Assembly (NCBI GenBank): GCA_046328995.1
Contig: JAXLVN010000001.1
Coordinates: 744,001 to 808,000 of the forward strand
DNA from: JADJXV01 sp046328995
GTDB taxonomy: Bacteria > Bacteroidota > Ignavibacteria > Kapaibacteriales > UBA961
DNA length: 64,000 bases
Direction: 5' to 3'
This document shows positions 35,665 to 43,626 of the stretch, piece after piece; the stretch's first letter is position 1, and each line of letters starts with the position of its first letter. Below the pieces are notes generated by a model. The model saw only the letters and a program-made list of their open reading frames with translations, was not told the origin of the DNA and made no database searches. The translations under genes and the position numbers were made by a program.

Positions 35665-36021
35665 TTACATGCAGTATAAAGTCGGTTTTACTCCAAGCAT
35701 TGCCAACCTTGATTGCAACCGTTTTACTTCCGACAGGGTCAATGTCGTGTCCATAGCCAGTTTGAATGGTAAAGCAATTTGTAGTTTAGTTGCCTTGTCA
35801 ATTGTCCTGATGTTCATCTTGTGTATCAAACAGTCGTCTAACGGTAAGCCCGCTAATTTTTTGAGCTGTAGTAGTTCCCAAAGAATGTTTGTACGATGTG
35901 AGTTTAGCCCGAGAGCACTTCGAATCATCCGGCCGGCCTGATGTAAAGGAACGTTGTCCGTGTAACCGAACATGAGAATTACAATCGTAGCAATTGTTGT
36001 TCTCAATACTCTTGTTATCAT
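35665..36021 (-). CDS. Doubtful small exported protein
   Basis: A frame of 118 codons from ATG 36021, with a possible signal or membrane segment (MITRVLRTTIATIVILMFGY), followed by a helical, leucine-rich part (WELLQLKKLAGLPLDD, LSEVKRLQSRLAMLGV). I recognise no family. It lies upstream of, and in the same direction as, the signal-less T9SS gene, but the frames differ and about 45 bp separate them. It might be a remnant of the missing 5' end of a neighbouring gene or a chance frame. Confidence 0.3.
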   Translation of the reverse strand: MITRVLRTTIATIVILMFGYTDNVPLHQAGRMIRSALGLNSHRTNILWELLQLKKLAGLPLDDCLIHKMNIRTIDKATKLQIALPFKLAMDTTLTLSEVKRLQSRLAMLGVKPTLYCM

Positions 36022-36392
36022 ATTGTCACACGGTGCAAGTATCGAGAGCGCAGTCAAATGTGAAGTCTGTAATTTTCAATTTCAGATACGGTTAGTACCA
36101 ATGTGCTACCACAGAAAACAAACTAATCCCATGTATTCACCGAAAGGCATTCATCGCTGAATAATCAACGGTAGATCAAGTGCTACGGGAAACAATGGTA
36201 CTAAATATCAATCACTTCAAATATTCCCGTGCAAGTAGGCAGGAATCCGGGGCAATTGGAATTGTTTCGTGCAAGATACGGAGTTCTGACAAGGGCTGCA
36301 AATAGGTTATACATTTCTGCCTGAGGGTTGTAATTCCGATTAATGTTCTTCGTGATGAGATTGCAGAGTGGGTTTACATGTAGAATCCACCG

Positions 36393-36416
36393 GAGTATCA
36401 CGAAGAAGTGATACTC
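36393..36416 (-). terminator. Hairpin 3' of tRNA-Arg
   Basis: A perfect 9-bp stem (GAGTATCAC/GTGATACTC) with a 6-base loop starts 14 bases past the tRNA 3' end on the minus strand. There is no T-run, so it may serve for termination or 3'-end processing. Confidence 0.5.
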
Positions 36417-36429
36417 TCAGAAGAGGGTG

Positions 36430-36503
36430 TACACCCATAGGGATTCGAACCCCAAACCTTCTGATCCGAAGTCAGATGCTCTATCCAGTTGAGCTATGGA
36501 TGC
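36430..36503 (-). tRNA. tRNA-Arg, anticodon UCG
   Basis: A 74-nt cloverleaf on the minus strand beginning GCATCCATAGCTCAACTGG. The anticodon arm is TCTGA-CTTCGGA-TCAGA, giving anticodon TCG (UCG), which reads CGN arginine codons, especially CGA. The T arm has GGTTCGAATCC. The acceptor stem closes with G-U pairs (position 1 and position 4), and CCA is not encoded (CACC follows). It stands alone between the gene-poor stretch and uvrA. Confidence 0.95.
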
Positions 36504-36553
36504 ATGGTTGAGCGCGAAACTACGATATTTCGGACTGCCTTCAAAACGCAGTG

Positions 36554-39442
36554 TTACTTTATTTTCAGTTCTTTTTTTAAATATTTGCCGGTATAGCTCT
36601 TTTTAACCTTACAGACACTCTCCGGTGTGCCTTCGGCGATAATCTGTCCGCCGCCGCCGCCGCCTTCCGGACCAAGATCGATAACCCAATCAGCACATTT
36701 AACGACATCTAAGTTGTGCTCAATCACCACGACAGTGTTCCCTTTCTCGACTAACTTATCAAGAAGTCCCAGAAGGAGACGTATATCTTCAAAATGCAAC
36801 CCCGTTGTCGGTTCATCGAGAAGATAGAGCGTCTTGCCGGTGGATACTTTGGCAAGTTCGGTCGCCAGCTTCACCCGTTGCGCTTCCCCTCCGGACAATG
36901 TCGGCGCCTGCTGTCCAATTTTTATATACCCGAGTCCTACATCATAGAGCGTTTGCATTATCCGCCGGATTTTCGGGATTTCCTTGAAAAATTCCAATGC
37001 TTCTTCGATACTCATATCAAGCACATCGGCGATGTTTTTTTCTTTATAATACACCTGACATGTCTCAGCATTATACCGTTTGCCGCCGCAGGTCTCGCAT
37101 TGGACATAGACGTCGGGCAGATAATTCATTTCGATTTTCTTTATTCCTCCGCCCTCACAGTCGTCACAGCGCCCGCCTTTGACGTTAAACGAAAACCTGC
37201 CCTGCAAATATCCGCGCATTTTCGACTCCTGTAGCTGAGAGAAGAAGTCCCGAATCTGGGTAAACACACCGGTATAGGTCGCAGGATTGCTTCGTGGAGT
37301 ACGCCCAATCGGAGTTTGGTCAATTTCAATCACTTTATCTATATGCTCGAGCCCCTCAATCCGACTATACGGCAGAGGAGATGAAATCGCATTGTGAAAA
37401 TGTTTGGATAAAATCGGATACAGCGTTTCATTAATCAACGACGACTTCCCGCTTCCGCTCATTCCTGTGATCGTGGTGAACGTCCCAAGCGGTACTTTCA
37501 ACGTTACTTCCCGGAGATTATTCCCCCGCGCGCCACTAAGGGTGATAAATTTTCCATTGCCTTCTCTCCGGGTCTGCGGCACTTCAATTTGCCGCGCACC
37601 GGTCAGATATTGCGCCGTATTGGAGAGCTCTATGAGGCTTTTGGGAGCAGCAAGGAGTTCGTCAGGAGCCCCTTCAAACATAATCTCACCGCCATGCACC
37701 CCAGCCTTCGGGCCAATATCTACCAGATAATCCGACTGCTCAATCATCTCTCGATCATGCTCTACGACAATCACCGAATTACCCAAATCTCGCAAATTTT
37801 TCAGCGATGTTATCAGCTTTTGATTATCATGTTGATGCAATCCAATACTTGGTTCGTCAAGGACATACATCACCCCCACAAGCTGACTTCCAATCTGCGA
37901 CGCCAAACGAATACGCTGCGATTCACCGCCGGAAAGCGTTCGCGCTGACCGGTCAAGATTCAGGTAATGGAGTCCTACTTCGAGTAAGAATCTCAATCGT
38001 GTCGTAATTTCTTTGAGAATTAAATGTCCGATGCGGCGCTCTCGCTCACTGAGCTTACTTTCGAGCTCGGTAAAGTACCCATAACTTTTGGTTACATCAT
38101 AGCTCGTCAGCTCTGTAATCGATGCCTGATGGATTTTCACGGCCAGGTTTTCGGGTTTTAAGCGCCCGCCCTCACATGTCGAACACGATTGCGCCGACAT
38201 ATATTCCTCAATTCCTGCCCGGATATCGGACGATGACGTATTATCATACTGCTGCCGGTAAATGGCGAGCACTCCTTCAAACCGTGTCTTATATTCTACC
38301 GTTTTCCCGGAGGAAAGCACATATTTCAGAGTAACTTTCTTGCTTTTAGTTCCGTAAAGAAGTGCTTGTATTTCATTAACTTCAAGGTCTTTGATGGGCT
38401 TCGTCAGATCAATTTCCGCTGCTTTGGCGAAGGCATTGACTTTATCCCAGATCCACATTTTCCGTTGCTTCCCGAGGATAGAAATTCCGCCGTCTTCCAC
38501 CGAAAGATCCCGGTTGGGAATGACACGGTCCTCGTCAAAATCCCGGATATTGCCGAGTCCCTGACATGTCTCACAGGCTCCGAAGGGTGAGTTGAACGAG
38601 AAATTGTTCGGTGCCAGCGATTCATAGGAACGTCCGCAGTTCGAACACGAATTAGCCGTCGAGTAGAGGCGTTCAGCCCATGTTTCGTCAGCATTTTCGG
38701 TGAGAATAATGACAATACCCTCGCCTATTTTGAGGGCTGTGTGAATTGACTCCGAAATACGGGTGTCTTGGTCAGGTTCGATAAGGGTGCGGTCTATCAC
38801 CAGATCGATTGTGTGCACTTGGAAGCGAGACACCTGCATATCGGGTACAATTTCCTGGATCACGCCATCGACCCGCACACGGGTATACCCCTGTCTTCTG
38901 TACTGTTCAAACACCTCCCGATAATGGCCTTTCCTTCCTCGCACAAGCGGTGTAAGTATCTGAATACGCGTTTGTTGGGGTAATTCCATAATCGAATCGA
39001 TGATTTGATCCGGGGTCTGGGATTGCACAGGAATATGGCAGTCTACGCAATGCTGCACACCAATTTTTGCAAAGAGGAGACGGAGATAGTCATAGACTTC
39101 AGTAACCGTTCCGACGGTCGAGCGGGGTGAATTGCTCACCGATTTTTGTTCGATAGAAATCGCCGGCGAAAGCCCTTCAATTGTATCAATATCGGGCTTT
39201 TTCATGATCCCGAGGAATTGACGGGCATAGGGTGAAAGACACTCGACATAGCGGCGCTGGCCTTCGGCATAGAGCGTGTCGAAGGCGAGACTGGATTTAC
39301 CCGAACCGGACAAGCCGGTAATTACCACTAATTTATCTCGCGGAATGTCGAGCGAGATATTTTTGAGATTATGTTCACGAGCGCCGCGCACAGAAATGTG
39401 CGTGCGTTCATCGAATTGAATATCGGTCGTTTTTTTTGCCAT
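36554..39442 (-). CDS. uvrA: Excinuclease ABC subunit A
   Basis: A 962-residue UvrA, the damage-recognition ATPase of nucleotide excision repair. It has two ABC ATPase modules with Walker A GLSGSGKSSLAFDT and GMSGSGKSSLINET, and signatures LSGGESQRIRLA and LSGGEAQRVKLA. Zinc modules are CSNCGRSYESLAP with CETCQGLG, and CDDCEGGG with CETCGG. An extra N-terminal pair (CVDCHIPV) is also visible. Full length (usual about 940-960). It is transcribed leftward from a TAATTTTG promoter about 54 bp upstream, and divergently from the phosphohexomutase gene. No uvrB is nearby. Confidence 0.97.
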   Translation of the reverse strand: MAKKTTDIQFDERTHISVRGAREHNLKNISLDIPRDKLVVITGLSGSGKSSLAFDTLYAEGQRRYVECLSPYARQFLGIMKKPDIDTIEGLSPAISIEQKSVSNSPRSTVGTVTEVYDYLRLLFAKIGVQHCVDCHIPVQSQTPDQIIDSIMELPQQTRIQILTPLVRGRKGHYREVFEQYRRQGYTRVRVDGVIQEIVPDMQVSRFQVHTIDLVIDRTLIEPDQDTRISESIHTALKIGEGIVIILTENADETWAERLYSTANSCSNCGRSYESLAPNNFSFNSPFGACETCQGLGNIRDFDEDRVIPNRDLSVEDGGISILGKQRKMWIWDKVNAFAKAAEIDLTKPIKDLEVNEIQALLYGTKSKKVTLKYVLSSGKTVEYKTRFEGVLAIYRQQYDNTSSSDIRAGIEEYMSAQSCSTCEGGRLKPENLAVKIHQASITELTSYDVTKSYGYFTELESKLSERERRIGHLILKEITTRLRFLLEVGLHYLNLDRSARTLSGGESQRIRLASQIGSQLVGVMYVLDEPSIGLHQHDNQKLITSLKNLRDLGNSVIVVEHDREMIEQSDYLVDIGPKAGVHGGEIMFEGAPDELLAAPKSLIELSNTAQYLTGARQIEVPQTRREGNGKFITLSGARGNNLREVTLKVPLGTFTTITGMSGSGKSSLINETLYPILSKHFHNAISSPLPYSRIEGLEHIDKVIEIDQTPIGRTPRSNPATYTGVFTQIRDFFSQLQESKMRGYLQGRFSFNVKGGRCDDCEGGGIKKIEMNYLPDVYVQCETCGGKRYNAETCQVYYKEKNIADVLDMSIEEALEFFKEIPKIRRIMQTLYDVGLGYIKIGQQAPTLSGGEAQRVKLATELAKVSTGKTLYLLDEPTTGLHFEDIRLLLGLLDKLVEKGNTVVVIEHNLDVVKCADWVIDLGPEGGGGGGQIIAEGTPESVCKVKKSYTGKYLKKELKIK

Positions 39443-39495
39443 AATGGGGAGCGCTGCTGCGGGGATTTTTTGTGTAGTTCAAAGCTATAAGACCG

Positions 39496-39503
39496 CAAAA
39501 TTA
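39496..39503 (-). promoter_or_regulatory. Bacteroidota-type -7 element for uvrA
   Basis: The minus strand reads TAATTTTGCGG, identical over 11 bases to the ileS promoter (TAATTTTGCGG), 54 bp upstream of the uvrA ATG. A -33 TTG at 19-23 bp is not clear. Confidence 0.5.
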
Positions 39504-39567
39504 CGACGTTTTTTGTAATTTAGGGGTAATAAAAACATGAACAATTCTCTTATTTGTCCTATCCAAG

Positions 39568-40929
39568 ATGCCTTTTATACGTTCTATTTCCGGTATTCGA
39601 GCCACCGTCAGTGATTCCCTCCCTACTTCCGATGTCATCCGTTATGCCCGAGCCTATGCCCGATACTTGCCTGCGGGTGATATTATGATTGGTCGCGACG
39701 GGCGCCCGTCGGGTGAATGGATACAGGGAGTTATCGCCGATACACTCGCAGCATGCGGACGGAATGTCCACGTTCTCGGCATCGTTCCCACGCCTACCAT
39801 CCAGTTACTCGTCGAGCATTCTCCCGCTGCAGCCGGTGGAATTTCTATTACGGCATCACATAATCCTTCCCAATGGAATGGGATGAAATTTATGTATGCG
39901 GACGGTATTTTTCTTGATGCAGAGCAGAATTACCGGTTTTGGGAAATTGCCGATGCAGAGCAATCTGACGAACCACATGCGATAATGGGACAGGTTACGC
40001 TGAGCGAAGATGCGATAGAGCGTCATATTACGAACATCCTCGCGCTGCCGATTTTTACTGAATCGTCGCGTGCAGCGCTTCAACAGAGAAAATTCACAGT
40101 CGTTGTCGATGCCGTCAATGCATCGGGTTCTGTCATTGTCCCCCGCCTTCTCGAGCGTCTCGGCTGCACGGTTATTCCTTTATTTTGTAATGAATCAGGG
40201 ATATTTCCTCACACTCCGGAACCAATACCGCAGAATCTTACCCAGCTTGCCGATGCAGTATGTGCGGAAAAAGCAGATTTGGGTATCGCCGTTGACCCGG
40301 ATGCCGACCGATTAGTTCTGATTGATGAGCATGGTCACCCAATTGGAGAAGAGAAGACGATTGTTCTCGCAGCACAGGCAGTCCTCGAAAATGCTCATCT
40401 CTTCGGTGGTATGACCATGGATGTGGCAGTCAATCTTTCGACGTCGCGAATGATTAATGATATCGCAGAGCGTCATGGCGGCACAGTCTGGCGTTCACCC
40501 GTGGGCGAAGTAAATGTCGTGCGTACGATGCAGGCACACAATTGTATCTTCGGTGGAGAGGGTTCGGGCGGCGTGATCCTCCCTGCGAGCCATTACGGTC
40601 GAGATTCACTTGTCGGAATTGCCCTTGTTTTGCATTTACTTGCCTCGCATTCGACGACACTTTCTGCGGTATCTGCGGCAATACCTGCGTATGAAATGGT
40701 AAAAACCAAGCTTGACTTCGGCGGTGATTTCAGCGACATTGCCCTCCAATTACAAAGACATTTTTCCTCGGCCACGGTCAATGACAGCGACGGCGTTCGC
40801 TTCGACTTTCCGGACTCCTGGGTGCACATTCGCTCATCGAATACAGAGCCGATTGTGCGTATAATTGCCGAGTCATCGACAAAAGCCGAAGCCGAAAAAT
40901 TGATTGAGGAAGCCAGACGCGTTTTTTGA
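39568..40929 (+). CDS. Phosphohexomutase (phosphoglucosamine or phosphomannomutase type)
   Basis: A 453-residue alpha-D-phosphohexomutase. The phosphoserine loop is TASHNPSQWNG (Ser97). The metal-binding loop is DPDADRLVLID, and the sugar-binding loop is GGEGSGGVILP. The C-terminal phosphate-binding loop is RSSNTEPIVRIIAES. Such enzymes interconvert hexose-1- and hexose-6-phosphates for cell-wall or glycan precursors. The IRSISGIRATVSDSL N-terminus and the sugar loop (GEGSGG) resemble the GlmM/ManB group, but substrate cannot be fixed by eye. It is divergent from uvrA. Confidence 0.9.
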   Translation: MPFIRSISGIRATVSDSLPTSDVIRYARAYARYLPAGDIMIGRDGRPSGEWIQGVIADTLAACGRNVHVLGIVPTPTIQLLVEHSPAAAGGISITASHNPSQWNGMKFMYADGIFLDAEQNYRFWEIADAEQSDEPHAIMGQVTLSEDAIERHITNILALPIFTESSRAALQQRKFTVVVDAVNASGSVIVPRLLERLGCTVIPLFCNESGIFPHTPEPIPQNLTQLADAVCAEKADLGIAVDPDADRLVLIDEHGHPIGEEKTIVLAAQAVLENAHLFGGMTMDVAVNLSTSRMINDIAERHGGTVWRSPVGEVNVVRTMQAHNCIFGGEGSGGVILPASHYGRDSLVGIALVLHLLASHSTTLSAVSAAIPAYEMVKTKLDFGGDFSDIALQLQRHFSSATVNDSDGVRFDFPDSWVHIRSSNTEPIVRIIAESSTKAEAEKLIEEARRVF

Positions 40930-41080
40930 TATGCACGACCTTTCTAACGGCAGACATGTATAGACGGTTTCTCTCCATCACGGCATCACAGTTCAATACA
41001 ACTTTCACCACCAATGTAACCTTTCCGCCGCTACGTTCACTTCCCACGCAGTTTGGCGATTTACTAGTTATTCGGACTTC

Positions 41081-41626
41081 ATGGTACAACACGAGACACA
41101 ACAGCAAAAGTTTATGAGATTGCTTGCTCCTTCGCAGGAGCCGCTCGAACGCTTTGTTCTGTTTTTGACGCGTAATCGTGACGAAGCCCGCGATATTGTC
41201 AGTGAGACACTCCTGATCGCCTATGAAAAGCTCGACACACTACGCGAGGAAATTGCATTCCCAAGCTATCTGATGACGATTGCTCGGCGAACGTTTTACA
41301 ATCGTCGCACGCGAACGCGGACACATGAGCATTATGAAGCCGAGCAGCTCGATGAACTCTTCGGAGACGGTATGGCACCGGATGAGGCAATGGATGTGAC
41401 AATTCTCTATCAGGCGCTTGATCAGCTACCTGCAGCACAGAAAGAGGCAATAATTATGGCTGAAATTATGGGCTTTTCGCATAAAGAAATACAGAAGGTA
41501 CAGGGAGGCACCGTGACCGGTGTGAAGGTTCGTATCTTTAGAGGTAAACGTCAATTAGCAAAATTACTCGGTGCAGAATCAGCCCAGAACAACGAAGTAG
41601 TAGAATTACAGGAAAGCATCGTATGA
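41081..41626 (+). CDS. ECF-type RNA polymerase sigma factor
   Basis: A 181-residue sigma-70 family protein with only regions 2 and 4. Region 2 is about 22-80 (FLTRNRDEARDIVSETLLIAYEKLDTLREEIAFPSYLMTIARRTF). Region 4 is about 110-165 (LDQLPAAQKEAIIMAEIMGFSHKEIQKVQGGTVTGVKVRIFRGKRQL), with the helix-turn-helix. It should direct polymerase to a specific stress or envelope regulon. The stop overlaps the start of the next gene (ATGA), so both are co-translated. That gene has the layout of an anti-sigma partner. No clear promoter was found. Confidence 0.92.
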   Translation: MVQHETQQQKFMRLLAPSQEPLERFVLFLTRNRDEARDIVSETLLIAYEKLDTLREEIAFPSYLMTIARRTFYNRRTRTRTHEHYEAEQLDELFGDGMAPDEAMDVTILYQALDQLPAAQKEAIIMAEIMGFSHKEIQKVQGGTVTGVKVRIFRGKRQLAKLLGAESAQNNEVVELQESIV

Positions 41627-42786
41627 AACACAATATACAGACCTATTTCGATACGGCAAAGAAAGTAAGGAATACGTCCCCTCTGCTTTCGAAGGAAGAG
41701 ATTCTCCGCCAGGTACAAGGGAGCACGGTACCTGCACACCCACTACCATTGATACAGCAACGCCCGTATATCAAGCCGCTACTCGCTGGTTCATTACTTG
41801 TAGCAGCATCGGTTGCAGCTGTTTTTATGTTTCGTGATACTACACCGTCAGCACCCAAAGTGACGCTCCAATCGCCGGTCATACAAACGGTACCGTCTTC
41901 TTCTCCGCAGAACCCGAAGTCTGAGCAAGACGCTTATCCTGCAGTCGGACACACGTCGGCATCTGTTTCAGCAACGGAGAGCACACAGGTAAATATTCCG
42001 GTACTTAATCATAATGATTTACTGCATGTACCACTATCTTCTTCTTCTGCTACTAAGCCGAACCTTGCTCATTCTCCTATTTTTGAGTCCACGCCGCCGA
42101 GTGCAAGAGCAAATGATATAGAAGGTGTCAAAAAAATTGAACTTAGCGAGACTGAAGCTGTTCTGCTTGCCACACATTATCCGAAGCTCCATATCTGGCT
42201 GCAACGGAAATACATAGGCACCGATACCTGTGATATTACCCTCGCTCCATCGGAAAACATACGTTCGGATAACTCACAGCATCATTCGGCAGTCTTGCTT
42301 CGGATCACGTTTGATCATGCAGAAGCACGTGAATTTTTATTGTGGTTTACACCCAATCCTGAATTTACCAGTGCTTTACCGGGTCGCTATCGGGAGCAGC
42401 TCCAGAATGAACTCTCGGTTCTAGCCGACGTCGAGACACGCTGTATTCCGGCCGAACAGGCATGTAAAGCCGTCAAGAATGAATCTCCGTTTTTTGATTT
42501 ATGCCGCAGAGAATCCGGCGCACTTTCAGGAGTATCTATTGCTCCGAACCCGGCACGGGAGAATGCCGAATGTACTTTTACACTCAAGGATCAACGCGAT
42601 ATCAGTATTTCGTTGCATGATCTCAATGGAAGATTCGTACGCACAATGATATTCAGCGAACTCAAGCCAAGCGGAGAAAACAGGGTTCCCCTTATGCTCG
42701 ACGGGATACCGGCAGGAGCATATCTTCTGGCTCTCCGCACCGACAGAGGTGAGCAGGCAGTACAGCAATTAGTAGTAGGACAATAA
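41623..42786 (+). CDS. Membrane-anchored putative anti-sigma factor with T9SS-type C-terminal domain
   Basis: A 387-residue protein overlapping the sigma-factor gene by 4 bp. Residues 1-50 are hydrophilic and would be cytosolic. One TM helix lies at about 51-70 (YIKPLLAGSLLVAASVAAVFMF). The rest would be periplasmic: a Ser/Thr/Pro-rich stretch (about 75-160), an unrecognised domain (about 165-290), and a type A T9SS sorting domain (about 305-387; VSIAPNPARENAECTF ... IPAGAYLLALRTDRG). Gene order and topology suggest an anti-sigma factor, although no zinc HxxxCxxC motif is seen. A T9SS domain on a protein anchored by an internal TM helix without a cleavable signal is highly unusual. Confidence 0.75.
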   Translation: MKHNIQTYFDTAKKVRNTSPLLSKEEILRQVQGSTVPAHPLPLIQQRPYIKPLLAGSLLVAASVAAVFMFRDTTPSAPKVTLQSPVIQTVPSSSPQNPKSEQDAYPAVGHTSASVSATESTQVNIPVLNHNDLLHVPLSSSSATKPNLAHSPIFESTPPSARANDIEGVKKIELSETEAVLLATHYPKLHIWLQRKYIGTDTCDITLAPSENIRSDNSQHHSAVLLRITFDHAEAREFLLWFTPNPEFTSALPGRYREQLQNELSVLADVETRCIPAEQACKAVKNESPFFDLCRRESGALSGVSIAPNPARENAECTFTLKDQRDISISLHDLNGRFVRTMIFSELKPSGENRVPLMLDGIPAGAYLLALRTDRGEQAVQQLVVGQ

Positions 42787-42837
42787 GTTAACAATTCTAA
42801 CAGTATTCAATGTTTTTATTTTTTATAAGGAATTTTT

Positions 42838-43626
42838 ATGAAAACACTCGGTATTCTCGCGGCAATGTTTGTCGCTTCAGGTATGATTGCTTCGGCACAA
42901 GGCCAGCATCCGACTCCTCAGGTTCAGGGGGGCAACACGACAGTAGGTAAAACTTTAGAACCAAAATCCAACTCCAAGCTTGAAATCATTGGCGGTGATA
43001 CGTACGACTGGAAAAAGGTCAAGCCCAAGGACACACCGTTAAAAGCGAAAATTAAAATTATAAATACCGGTACCGACATGCTCAAAATCTCTGATGTCCA
43101 TCCAGGATGCGGCTGTACTGCTGCTCCGATTGACAAAAAAGAGCTCATGCCCATGACCGATACAGCTACGATAGAAGTGTCGCTGAATCTCGGACAATCG
43201 ACCGGACCATTGACAAAGAATATTACTATCACAAGCAACGATCCTACCTCGCCCAACAAAGTACTCTACCTCAAAGCAGATGTAATTCGTGAAGTTAATA
43301 TTGCTCCAACTCCATACTTCGCATTTACGAACATGACCGTCGGTAAAACTAGTGAAGCATCGGTTCGCTTTGAAAACAACTCTGATAAAGATGTGACTAT
43401 TAATGAAGTGTCAGCAACGAATGGCATCGAGGTCAATATCAAGCCCGGTACCGTCGTCAAAAGCAAGACACAAATTGAAGTTACTGCCCGCGTCACCCCA
43501 AAAGACAAGGGATACTTTACGGCGACAGCCAAGATTCTGACATCGCATCCTGACTACGCAACCATTGACTTAACAGCATATGGAAGTGTCAAAGAAGCAG
43601 ATGTCGCGACACCGCCTGCGAAGTAA
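42838..43626 (+). CDS. DUF1573 secreted protein
   Basis: A 262-residue protein with a signal peptide (1-20, ending ASAQ). Two immunoglobulin-like domains follow. The first holds the DUF1573 signature VHPGCGCTAAPIDKKELMPMTDTATIEVSLN, and the second starts near PTPYFAFTNMTVGKTSEASVRFENN. The family is common in FCB bacteria, exported, and of unknown function; the ASH/MSP-like fold suggests protein binding. It lies 51 bp after the putative anti-sigma gene in the same direction and could be part of that operon. Its stop abuts the stop of the convergent aminopeptidase gene. Confidence 0.9.
   Translation: MKTLGILAAMFVASGMIASAQGQHPTPQVQGGNTTVGKTLEPKSNSKLEIIGGDTYDWKKVKPKDTPLKAKIKIINTGTDMLKISDVHPGCGCTAAPIDKKELMPMTDTATIEVSLNLGQSTGPLTKNITITSNDPTSPNKVLYLKADVIREVNIAPTPYFAFTNMTVGKTSEASVRFENNSDKDVTINEVSATNGIEVNIKPGTVVKSKTQIEVTARVTPKDKGYFTATAKILTSHPDYATIDLTAYGSVKEADVATPPAK

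Larger units (their letters stand above)
35618..36429. other. Gene-poor stretch between the T9SS-type gene and tRNA-Arg
   Basis: About 810 bp. The only long frame is the doubtful minus-strand frame described separately. The 36060-36390 part shows no open frame, repeat or motif I recognise. A hairpin at 36393-36416 lies just 3' of the tRNA gene. Confidence 0.5.

Noticed and set aside
36430..36503. tRNA-Arg as an island attachment site
   Set aside because: No direct repeat of the tRNA 3' end and no integrase was found in the neighbouring 3.5 kb.
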